From Prevotella sp. (GTDB taxonomy: Bacteria; Bacteroidota; Bacteroidia; Bacteroidales; Bacteroidaceae), in assembly GCA_022782305.1 (NCBI GenBank), contig JALFPC010000108.1, positions 1 through 59,094 on the forward strand: a stretch of DNA of 59,094 bases. The letters are read 5' to 3'. The notes beneath the pieces were generated by a model. It saw only the letters and a list, made by a program, of their open reading frames with translations, did no database searches and was not told where the DNA came from. The position numbers were made by a program, and so were the translations under genes. Positions 18,413 through 25,074 of the stretch are shown in pieces; position 1 is the first letter of the stretch; every line of letters begins with the position of its first letter.

Positions 18413-19660
18413 ATGATAACCATGAACGCAATAGCGGGTCATCTGCAAACCTACGGGTTGATATGGGTAACATTGGTGGGAGTACTTGGTGCCCTCATCC
18501 TGTGGTTGATGTGGCAGTATCGCAGACGCAAAGCCATTAACGAGGAGATTGAATTAGCGTCGGGATTGTGCACCAATAGCATTGAGCATGAAATGGTGCT
18601 TAGGGCCATACGGCTCAGCACCTGGCGCTTGGATGTAGACACGGGCAATATCATCTACGGACCCGACTATCGTGAGTCTCCCTTGCATCATGAGGGAGAG
18701 ATTCTTAAAAACTATCATGATATAAACTCTTTTATCATGCCCGAAGATGCCGATCGTGTGATTGGCGACCTTGAAGCTCTATGCCAGGGTAGGATAGACG
18801 ATATACACCATTCTTATCGCACCAGGGATAATAATGAGCGTGGATATAGTTGGCATAGTTCCATGGCTATAGTGGCGGAGAGACATACTGATGGCACACC
18901 AAGCGTAATAGTGGGCACATCTCAATGCATAGACCAGCAGAAGAATATGGAGGCCGAACTCATAGATGCACGCAATAGCGCACTTGAAAACGACCGACTC
19001 AAATCAGCCTTCCTTGCCAGCATCAGCCACGAGGTGCGCACTCCGCTTAATGCCATAGTAGGATTTTCAGAGGTGCTCACCCAAGTGGATGATCCCATTG
19101 AGCGCCAGCGCTATATGGAGATAATCCGCAAAAATAATCATCAACTTCTTTCGCTCTTCGATGAGATGGTTGTTATGTCGAAGGCAGAGGCCACTGGCGA
19201 CAGGCGACAGGCAGAAAAGAAACCATTTGCGTTAGTTGAACTCATACGCAGTTTGGCTGCCGACAGTCGTTGTGCAAATATCAATGAAAAGATTGAGGTG
19301 AAATGCCGGTGCAATGATGATAGTCTGATGCTCGTCAACGACAAGCGTATGTTGGCGGAGGTATTGCGCCATTTCCTCGCCAATGCTCTGAAGTTCACGC
19401 GTGAGGGAGAGGTGGTCATAGGCTATCGTGTTCTCGACGATGGAAACGTGCGCATATTCGTCAGCGATACAGGCATAGGCATCTCTGAGGAGGAGCAGAA
19501 GCATATCTTCGACCGTTTTTACAAGATAGACACCTTTGTGCCTGGCATGGGGTTGGGGTTGTCTATCTGTCGCACCAATGCCTTCCTCATGGGTGGTAAT
19601 GTAGGAGTAAAGTCATCCCCCGGAGTCGGTTCCACCTTCTGGATTGATATGCCGAAATAA
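18413..19660 (+). CDS. Membrane sensor histidine kinase
   Basis: This is a sensor kinase of about 415 residues. One N-terminal helix (TYGLIWVTLVGVLGALILWLM) anchors it in the inner membrane, with almost no periplasmic domain, so the signal is probably sensed in the membrane or cytoplasm. A PAS-like domain follows, then HisKA with ASISHEVRTPLNAIVGFSE containing the phosphorylated His, and a HATPase domain with NALKFT, DTGIGISEEEQ and GLGLSICR. The start at 18413 is chosen because the promoter overlaps the track start at 18365. No response regulator gene is adjacent; the partner must be elsewhere. Confidence 0.9.
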   Translation: MITMNAIAGHLQTYGLIWVTLVGVLGALILWLMWQYRRRKAINEEIELASGLCTNSIEHEMVLRAIRLSTWRLDVDTGNIIYGPDYRESPLHHEGEILKNYHDINSFIMPEDADRVIGDLEALCQGRIDDIHHSYRTRDNNERGYSWHSSMAIVAERHTDGTPSVIVGTSQCIDQQKNMEAELIDARNSALENDRLKSAFLASISHEVRTPLNAIVGFSEVLTQVDDPIERQRYMEIIRKNNHQLLSLFDEMVVMSKAEATGDRRQAEKKPFALVELIRSLAADSRCANINEKIEVKCRCNDDSLMLVNDKRMLAEVLRHFLANALKFTREGEVVIGYRVLDDGNVRIFVSDTGIGISEEEQKHIFDRFYKIDTFVPGMGLGLSICRTNAFLMGGNVGVKSSPGVGSTFWIDMPK

Positions 19661-19690
19661 CAAAGCTGCATGCCGAAATATCCATAGCAC
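19649..19690 (+). repeat. Two-copy repeat spanning the histidine kinase stop codon
   Basis: ATGCCGAAATA occurs at 19649 inside the last codons (M-P-K-stop) and again 21 bases later at 19670, downstream of the stop. The remainder of the two 21-base units is only partly similar. It is a degenerate example of the stop-codon-spanning repeats described in the findings. Confidence 0.5.
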
Positions 19691-19752
19691 ATTTCTGATA
19701 TTAACTATTTCATAAGAGTCATATAATTTGGATAGTCTAACCATCCAAATAA

Positions 19753-19788
19753 ATGAGAGTATGTCAGTTGCTTCCAACACACTCTCAT
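19753..19788 (+). terminator. Probable hairpin terminator between convergent genes
   Basis: ATGAGAGTATGT pairs with ACACACTCTCAT in a 12-bp stem with one mismatch and a 12-base loop. It lies between the histidine kinase stop and the convergent lipoprotein gene. There is no strong U-run, so the assignment is tentative. The rest of 19661-19962 is AT-rich with many TTACTAA-like words and no gene that I can support. Confidence 0.45.
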
Positions 19789-19962
19789 TATCAAAAACTA
19801 AAATTACTTAACTTGCCAAATTAGTTAACTAAATCCCAAAACAATCTTTTTACTACTTAAACCTAATACCTGAATATTACTACTTAACCTAAAAATTCTT
19901 GCAATTTATTATATTACTAATATTACTAACTAAAACCTTTCTGTTGTTGGCGGCATTGCCAG

Positions 19963-20583
19963 CTATCTTGGTTCAAATGTTCTGACTGGCGTCTTGCTGC
20001 TGATGTCAGAAGTACCATTTATAGTGCTAATGTCTGTAGAATCATTGCTGATACTATCGTTTGAGCTGCGTGTCATCTTCTGACTGTAATACCAACAGTC
20101 ACACCAATCATCGTCCCATCCCCAATAGTAGTTGTCATAGTCGTGCGAGTAGTCTACTGTTTTGCGCAGACGGAAATGGAGTGCATCGTTGCGGTCGTTG
20201 TATATTACTCCCGAGAAATAACTTCCTCCGAGACTATAGTCGTATATATCTACAAATCCACCGTCTTCTATGAAGTGTATGCGTATCACCCCATTGCTTA
20301 CGTTCCAGCGTATGTGGTTGGCATGATAGTCCCAAGGAGCATTGCTGTAGTAGTCTACCCAGTATCCCGAGCCAGATGTATAATGGCATGGGTCGCGGTC
20401 GAAAGCCAGATTGGAATAAGATGCATCATAGCGATGACCATTATAATAACTGGTTACATACATCTGTCCTTCCCATTCGCCCCAAAGGGTGTCGGCAATG
20501 AGCACGTCCTCGTCGCAACTGGTCATCGACAGTGTCATCAGAGCCATTATCATCATTGTGATATAAGTATTCAACTTTTTCAT
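19963..20583 (-). CDS. Tyr/Trp/Asp-rich lipoprotein of unknown function
   Basis: I do not recognise the family. The product has 206 residues with a lipoprotein signal peptide and lipobox LSMTSC, followed by DED, a possible surface-export context in Bacteroidota. The mature part begins with an approximately 20-residue GEWEGQMYV-type block that recalls small beta-barrel lipoproteins of the lipocalin-like kind. Aromatic and acidic residues are very frequent (HDYDNYYWGWDDDWCDCWYY), and the C-terminus is Ser/Thr/Asn-rich. Its own promoter lies at 20631. It is a monocistronic gene next to the palindrome island. Confidence 0.75.
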   Translation of the reverse strand: MKKLNTYITMMIMALMTLSMTSCDEDVLIADTLWGEWEGQMYVTSYYNGHRYDASYSNLAFDRDPCHYTSGSGYWVDYYSNAPWDYHANHIRWNVSNGVIRIHFIEDGGFVDIYDYSLGGSYFSGVIYNDRNDALHFRLRKTVDYSHDYDNYYWGWDDDWCDCWYYSQKMTRSSNDSISNDSTDISTINGTSDISSKTPVRTFEPR

Positions 20584-20630
20584 AGTCGTATGTGTTTAAT
20601 GGTTATACATCTTGTTGTTTCTTTCTGTGG

Positions 20631-20639
20631 CAAAGATAC
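20631..20639 (-). promoter_or_regulatory. -7 box for the lipoprotein gene
   Basis: The minus strand reads GTATCTTTG(CC), matching the TAnnTTTG -7 element. It gives a leader of about 40 bases before the ATG at 20583. Confidence 0.6.
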
Positions 20640-20798
20640 TACAAATAAAAATATGTTGCATGGTGGTTTTTCATATTGTGCGATAGGAAAAACCCTATAG
20701 ATAATATGGATAATGCCCAATGGGGAGCATGGCGATGTGTTTGATAGGACCCCTAAAAAGAGCAGAAGAAAGACGAAAACAGAGAGAGAAATGTTCAA

Positions 20799-20848
20799 AT
20801 GTTCAAATGTTCACTGGTACCATTTTTCCACATGCAGGCGCGTACATT
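20799..20848 (+). repeat. Outer arm (left) of a nested inverted repeat
   Basis: About 50 bases containing CACTGGTACCATTTTTCCAC are repeated in inverted orientation at 21471-21522 with two substitutions. The left arm is preceded by extra copies of the word ATGTTCAA. It abuts the middle arm at 20851. Confidence 0.9.
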
Positions 20849-20850
20849 AT

Positions 20851-20873
20851 TATATAACTCAAGTTTCTCAAGT
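20851..20873 (+). repeat. Middle arm (left) of a nested inverted repeat
   Basis: A 23-base segment with CTCAAGTTTCTCAAGT matches the reverse complement of 21136-21158 at 22 of 23 positions. Together the two segments frame the inner REP-like palindrome almost symmetrically (18 and 16 bases of spacer). Confidence 0.85.
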
Positions 20874-20891
20874 TGAATCAGAGAATAAGCG

Positions 20892-21119
20892 CAAGCGTTC
20901 AAGGCACGCCCCGAAGGGGCAACGAGCACATAGCCCAGGGCATCGCCCTGGGTGTGATGAAGCGATGAAGTGCGACCTGAAGGGGCAAAAGCATTATCGT
21001 GCAAGCGTTTATAGAGACGCTTTTGCCCTTTCAGGGCGCGATAGCGGTGGCTAATCTACCCAGGGCGATGCCCTGGGCTATGCGCTTGCTGGGCCTTCAG
21101 CCCGCTCCTTAAACGCTTG
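20892..21119 (+). repeat. Long REP-like palindrome with two approximately 100-base arms
   Basis: The arms 20892-20992 and 21019-21119 are imperfect reverse complements around a 26-base loop. Each arm contains a perfect 22-base match (AGCCCAGGGCATCGCCCTGG... in the left arm), itself a small palindrome. The GC-rich words GCCCAGGGC and GGGGCAAAAGC stand out from the AT-rich surroundings. This resembles the dispersed GC-rich intergenic palindromes common in Bacteroidota genomes. No open frame across it has convincing coding character. Confidence 0.85.
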
Positions 21120-21135
21120 TCAGCTACAAGTGAAC

Positions 21136-21158
21136 ACTTGAGAAACTTGAATTATATA
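21136..21158 (+). repeat. Middle arm (right) of the nested inverted repeat
   Basis: ACTTGAGAAACTTGAATTAT... is the inverted partner of 20851-20873. It ends at TATATAAG, exactly where the symmetry with the outer arm is interrupted by an approximately 310-base segment. Confidence 0.85.
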
Positions 21159-21470
21159 AGAGATACCCCTCCCAATGGTGCAACTAATACAGGCAATATC
21201 AATATCAACTATGACGAAGGGGTATTTGAGAATATGCTCGATGATGGAGAGTAACCAGTATCTGTTAGGCCTTTGGGGGAGATTTTACCATAGCCGCATA
21301 TCTTACAATCGAAGATAAAACAGAGAGTATATGGATATCAATCGTACCATGGTAAGTGTGCTGCTGGCTGGAACCCCAGTTCAGGTGGTACCAGAGATAT
21401 CACTGCCGAGATGTTTAGTCTTGATAGTAAAAGGTGAGGAGCGTGGAATGTAAAAACCTCCTATATATAT
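21159..21470 (+). pseudogene. Segment interrupting the palindrome, with coding-like remnants
   Basis: This approximately 312-base stretch separates the right middle arm from the right outer arm. Short open pieces read like a decayed protein: NINYDEGVFENMLDDGE then a stop near 21254, and in another stretch GKCAAGWNPSSGGTRDITAE then a stop near 21440. There is no start codon, promoter or intact frame. I cannot name a family. TATATA occurs at both borders, which would fit insertion with a short target duplication, but the sequence is too AT-rich there to be sure. Confidence 0.35.
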
Positions 21471-21522
21471 AATGTACGCGCCTGTATGTGGAAAAATGGT
21501 GCCAGTGAACATTTGAACATTT
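21471..21522 (+). repeat. Outer arm (right) of the nested inverted repeat
   Basis: This is the inverted partner of 20799-20848 (GTGGAAAAATGGTGCCAGTG here). It is displaced by about 310 bases from the position expected if all three arm pairs were concentric. Confidence 0.9.
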
Positions 21523-21575
21523 TATAGGGTATACAGTTTGGTGTAAATAATCAGATACCCTGGGTAACCTTGTAT

Positions 21576-21633
21576 AGCGGGCTGAAAGCCCAGTGAGCGC
21601 ATAGCCCAGGGTAGAGCGAAGCGACACCCTGGG
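21576..21633 (+). repeat. Third REP-like copy, diverged
   Basis: AGCGGGCTGAAAGCCCAGTG followed by GCGCATAGCCCAGGG matches the inverted sequence of the right inner arm. The following half has diverged to AGAGCGAAGCGACACCCTGGG but still closes a hairpin. It ends three bases before the 23-mer array. Confidence 0.8.
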
Positions 21634-21636
21634 ATG

Positions 21637-21820
21637 TTAGGGTACAAGAACAATTGTTGTTAGGGTACAAGAATAGTTATTCTTGTGGTATAAAAACAGT
21701 TATTCTTAGGGTACAAGAACAGTTATTTTTAGGGTACAAGAATAACTGTTGTTAGGGCATAAGAACAACTGTTGTTAGGGTATAAGAACAACTGTTGTTA
21801 GGGTACAAGAAAAACTGTTG
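21637..21820 (+). repeat. Tandem array of eight 23-bp units
   Basis: Eight units of exactly 23 bases run without spacers. The consensus begins TTAGGGTACAAGAACA and ends ACTGTTG. Units 2 to 4 carry variants in the second half (for example GAATAGTTATTC instead of GAACAACTGTTG), in which both sides of a short dyad change together in unit 2. The array is non-coding in all frames as far as I can see. Units abut, so this is not a CRISPR. Confidence 0.92.
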
Positions 21821-21834
21821 TTAGATTTTCTTTT

Positions 21835-21872
21835 CACTCTTGGACACTCTTGTACACTCTTGTACACTTGGG
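21835..21872 (+). repeat. Tandem array of 10-bp units CACTCTTGTA
   Basis: Three copies of CACTCTTG(G/T)A plus a partial copy (CACTTGGG) follow the 23-mer array after 14 bases. Read on the minus strand the unit contains GTACAAGA(G), the same core as in the 23-mers but in the opposite orientation. A -7 box lies 15 bases downstream. Confidence 0.85.
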
Positions 21873-21887
21873 TCTTTGGGGAATTTG

Positions 21888-21896
21888 TATCTTTGC
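21888..21896 (+). promoter_or_regulatory. Distal -7 box upstream of the inositol-lipid operon
   Basis: TATCTTTGC matches the phylum -7 element, with a TTG 17 bases upstream at the end of the 10-mer array. It would give an approximately 200-base leader before the ATP-grasp gene. It may be an alternative start site. Confidence 0.5.
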
Positions 21897-22042
21897 AGCG
21901 TGATAATTAGGGTATGAGTATGTTTTAAGATGCCGCGATATGATTTTCGTCTATATCACCACTTTTCATGCGCCATTAGCTATTAATATACAGATTTTGT
22001 GTTCTATTTTTCTTTAAGGAAAACAAAATATATTAAAAAGTT

Positions 22043-22072
22043 TTTGGGTTTCAATAAAAATGTATAACTTTG
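22043..22072 (+). promoter_or_regulatory. Proximal promoter of the inositol-lipid operon
   Basis: TTTG and TAACTTTG are separated by 18 bases. The -7 box ends 34 bases before the ATP-grasp ATG at 22107. This is the best promoter for the run of genes up to 31858; I see no other convincing -7 box between 22107 and 31858. Confidence 0.7.
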
Positions 22073-22106
22073 CAGCACGTGTATATGAATGTGAACGAAT
22101 GATTAT

Positions 22107-22937
22107 ATGAGGATACTTTTTATCCGGAGAGGGCGTGACTACTCGCCCAATTCGGCAGAAAAGGATGCCGAGATATTACATAAGGTAAGTATGCAACTCG
22201 GTAATCATGGCCACGAGGTGACGCTTGCAGACGAAAATGAGGCAAGCAGAATCATTCGTAGCTATGATTGTGTTGTGTCTATGTCAAGGGATGCACACAC
22301 ACTTCAGTTGCTTCAGGATGTTCACAACAATGGCACGCTCGTGATAAATAATCCCCAGGCGGTGATGCTCGCTGGCAAACGTAAGGAGATAAGCAAACGG
22401 CTGAGCAGGGCAGGGGTGACCACAGCACCCGCTCATGGCAACCACGGCTATTGGGTGAAGAAAGCCACGGGATGGAGCATGACAGCCAAGGATGTGATGT
22501 TTGCCCAAGACCGCAGCGAGGCAGACAGCATTGCCACAGAGATGAAAGCAAACGGAGCAGAGGATGTGGAAGTGACAGCCCATGTGGTTGGCGACCTCGT
22601 GAAATTCTATGGAGTGAGGTCTACAGGCTTTCTACGTACATACTACCCCGGCGACGACCGCCAATGGAAATTTGGTGACGAAGAGCGCAATGGGGTGCCG
22701 CAGCATTATGACTTCGGCAATCAGATAGCCATAATGGCCGAAAAGGCAGCAGAAGCCACGGGGCTTGATGTGTATGGCGGCGACTGCATAGTGAACAGTA
22801 GCGGGAATGTGACCGTTATAGACTTCAATGATTGGCCCAGCTTTTCACGCTGTGCCGACGAGGCTGCCGAGGCCATAGCTCAGCGCATAATGACAATGGC
22901 AGGGCAGAAAAAACAACAGAAAAAAGAATACGTATGA
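22107..22937 (+). CDS. ATP-grasp-like protein, substrate unknown
   Basis: This 276-residue protein looks like a compact ATP-grasp enzyme. It opens with a Rossmann-like segment (MRILFIRRGRDYSPNSAEKD). Its C-terminal part has the metal/ATP block GLDVYGGDCIVNSSGNVTVI followed by DFNDWPSFS, in which Asp and Asn would hold magnesium. That block is reminiscent of both RimK-type ligases and the inositol-phosphate 5/6-kinase group; I cannot decide between them by eye. The gene overlaps the HAD gene by four bases (ATGA) and lies 0.8 kb upstream of the inositol-phosphate synthase, so a role in inositol or inositol-lipid metabolism is inferred from context only. Confidence 0.7.
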   Translation: MRILFIRRGRDYSPNSAEKDAEILHKVSMQLGNHGHEVTLADENEASRIIRSYDCVVSMSRDAHTLQLLQDVHNNGTLVINNPQAVMLAGKRKEISKRLSRAGVTTAPAHGNHGYWVKKATGWSMTAKDVMFAQDRSEADSIATEMKANGAEDVEVTAHVVGDLVKFYGVRSTGFLRTYYPGDDRQWKFGDEERNGVPQHYDFGNQIAIMAEKAAEATGLDVYGGDCIVNSSGNVTVIDFNDWPSFSRCADEAAEAIAQRIMTMAGQKKQQKKEYV

Positions 22938-23647
22938 TAGATAAATCAGACATTAAAGGATTAATCTTTGACTATGGTGGCACCCTCGACACTGGTGGAT
23001 GCCACTGGGGCAAGAGGATATGGCACGGATATGAGCATGCCGGAGTGCCCGTGAGCGAAGAGATGTTTCGCCAGGCATACGTATATGCCGAAAGGGAACT
23101 GGCCAAGAATCCTATCATACAGTCTGACTATACTTTCTATATGACCCTCAAGACTAAGGTGGCCATACAGATGGAATATTTGGCAAGAGAGGGATGCAAT
23201 ATCAGGGCCGAGCAATGGTTGAACCCCGTGGTCGACGCTCTCTATGAGAAAACACGACAGGAAACCAAGCGGAGTGTGGATACCATAAAATGGCTCAGCA
23301 AACGCTATCCCATGGTGCTGGTGAGCAATTTCTATGGAAACATCCATACAGTGCTCAGCGAGATGGGATTCGACGGATACTTCAGCCAAGTGATAGAGTC
23401 GGCAGTGGTGGGAGTGCGCAAACCAAATCCAGAGATCTTCATCCTCGGAGTGAAAGCCTTGGGCATGGATGCCGACAATACCCTGGTGGTGGGCGATAGT
23501 TACGACAAGGATATAGTGCCTGCCCACCAGGCTGGATGCCATACCGTGTGGATACAAGGAGAACCCTGGACAGAGCAACCCATTGAGGGCAACGGGGTGG
23601 CAGACGCGGTGATAACAGAATTAGAGGAACTCACAACAATACTCTGA
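22934..23647 (+). CDS. HAD-superfamily hydrolase-like protein with altered motif I
   Basis: This is a 237-residue haloacid-dehalogenase-fold protein. The start is the ATG at 22934, overlapping the previous stop; the track start at 22832 lies inside the ATP-grasp gene. Motif I reads FDYGGTLDT: the nucleophilic Asp is present, but the usual second Asp (DxD) is Gly. Motif II is LVSNFYGN, the Lys is in VRKPNPEIF, and motif IV is VVGDSYDKDI. A cap domain lies between motifs I and II. In phosphatases the second Asp acts as general acid, so the reaction may differ or be slow. As a neighbour of inositol genes it could act on phosphoinositol compounds. Confidence 0.82.
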   Translation: MIDKSDIKGLIFDYGGTLDTGGCHWGKRIWHGYEHAGVPVSEEMFRQAYVYAERELAKNPIIQSDYTFYMTLKTKVAIQMEYLAREGCNIRAEQWLNPVVDALYEKTRQETKRSVDTIKWLSKRYPMVLVSNFYGNIHTVLSEMGFDGYFSQVIESAVVGVRKPNPEIFILGVKALGMDADNTLVVGDSYDKDIVPAHQAGCHTVWIQGEPWTEQPIEGNGVADAVITELEELTTIL

Positions 23648-23738
23648 CAGCCGCATCATTATCGCAGACAACCGATACATATATAGGGAAATAGCATTGA
23701 TTTAAATATTATAACGCTATACATTAATAAATAAACTG

Positions 23739-25067
23739 ATGAAACAAACAAATGTTAAACCAGCCGATGGTAAGCTGGGTATCATGGTGGTAGGCTGCGG
23801 AGCAGTTGCCACTACATTCATGACAGGTGTTTTCATGACCCGCAAAGGTTTGGCAAAGCCCGTGGGCTCGATGACACAGTATGACAAAATCAGAATTGGT
23901 AAGGGTGCCGACAAGAAATACCTGCACTATGCAGATATCGTGCCACTGGCAAAACTCGACGACATCGTGTTTGGAACATGGGATGTGTATCCACAAAACG
24001 CCTATCAGGCTGCCATGTATGCCGAAGTGCTCAAGGAAAAAGACATCAACCCAGTGAAGGATGAACTCGAGGCTATCAAACCTATGAGGGCCGCTTTCGA
24101 TAAGAACTATGCCAAGCGACTGGATGGCGACAATGTCAAGGATTGCAAGGACAGATGGGATATGGTGGAGCAACTGCGCCAGGATATCCGTGACTTCAAG
24201 GCTGCCAACAACTGTAGCCGTATCGTAGTGATCTGGGCTGCCAGCACCGAGATATATGTGCCAGTAGACGAGAAGATACATGGTTCTGTAGAGGCTCTCG
24301 AGGCTGCCATGAAAGCCGACGACCGTGAGCATATCGCTCCTTCCATGTGCTATGCCTATGCAGCACTCAAAGAGGGTGCTCCTTTCATCATGGGTGCTCC
24401 TAACACCACTGTAGACATTCCTGCAATGTGGGAACTGGCAGAACAGACCAAGATGCCAATAGCAGGCAAGGACTTCAAAACAGGACAGACACTGGTTAAG
24501 AGTGGTTTCGCTCCTATTCTCGGCACACGCTGCCTCGGACTCAGCGGATGGTTCTCAACCAATATCCTGGGAAATAGAGACGGACTCGTGCTCGATGAGC
24601 CTGCTAACTTCCATACCAAAGAGGTGAGCAAACTCTCAACCCTCGAGACCATTCTCAAACCAGAACTGCAGCCCGACCTCTATGGCCATGGCAACGACGA
24701 AGACACACAGTACTATCATAAAGTGCGCATCAACTATTACCCACCACGCAACGACAACAAGGAGGGATGGGATAATATTGATATCTTCGGATGGATGGGA
24801 TATCCAATGCAGATCAAGATCAACTTCCTCTGCCGCGACTCTATCCTGGCAGCACCTCTGCTGCTCGACCTTACACTGCTCAGCGACCTGGCAGCACGCG
24901 CCGGACGCTATGGCATACAGAGATTCCTGAGCTTCTTCCTCAAAGCTCCTATGCATGACTATACCAAGGGAGAGGAACCTGTTAACAACCTCTATCAGCA
25001 ATACACCATGCTCAAAAACGCTATTCGCGAAATGGGCGGTTACGAGGCTGACGAAGAGATTGACTAA
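23739..25067 (+). CDS. ino1: myo-Inositol-1-phosphate synthase
   Basis: The enzyme converts glucose 6-phosphate to inositol 3-phosphate (1L-myo-inositol 1-phosphate) using NAD, the only known route into inositol. The 442-residue product has the NAD-binding block GIMVVGCGAVATTFMTG, the family blocks VIWAASTEIYVPVDE and PIAGKDFKTGQTL, and SGWFSTNILGNRDG; the C-terminal block LAAPLLLDL is also present. In Bacteroides thetaiotaomicron a homologue starts an inositol-lipid pathway. It follows the HAD gene by 91 bases without an obvious promoter and precedes a DUF5686 gene by seven bases. Confidence 0.95.
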   Translation: MKQTNVKPADGKLGIMVVGCGAVATTFMTGVFMTRKGLAKPVGSMTQYDKIRIGKGADKKYLHYADIVPLAKLDDIVFGTWDVYPQNAYQAAMYAEVLKEKDINPVKDELEAIKPMRAAFDKNYAKRLDGDNVKDCKDRWDMVEQLRQDIRDFKAANNCSRIVVIWAASTEIYVPVDEKIHGSVEALEAAMKADDREHIAPSMCYAYAALKEGAPFIMGAPNTTVDIPAMWELAEQTKMPIAGKDFKTGQTLVKSGFAPILGTRCLGLSGWFSTNILGNRDGLVLDEPANFHTKEVSKLSTLETILKPELQPDLYGHGNDEDTQYYHKVRINYYPPRNDNKEGWDNIDIFGWMGYPMQIKINFLCRDSILAAPLLLDLTLLSDLAARAGRYGIQRFLSFFLKAPMHDYTKGEEPVNNLYQQYTMLKNAIREMGGYEADEEID

Positions 25068-25074
25068 TTAATTG

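Noticed and set aside
20713-21054. 113-codon ORF across the palindrome island
   Set aside because: It runs through inverted repeats, has no promoter or family resemblance, and is explained by the GC-rich REP-like sequence.
21637-21820. CRISPR array
   Set aside because: The 23-bp units abut with no unique spacers, and no cas genes are nearby.
21637-21820. Telomere-like TTAGGG repeats
   Set aside because: TTAGGG occurs only once per 23-bp unit and the context is an internal chromosomal array, so the likeness is coincidental.
21930-21986. 18-codon ORF in the leader of the ATP-grasp gene
   Set aside because: It is too short, has no recognisable pattern, and its transcription depends on an uncertain distal promoter.
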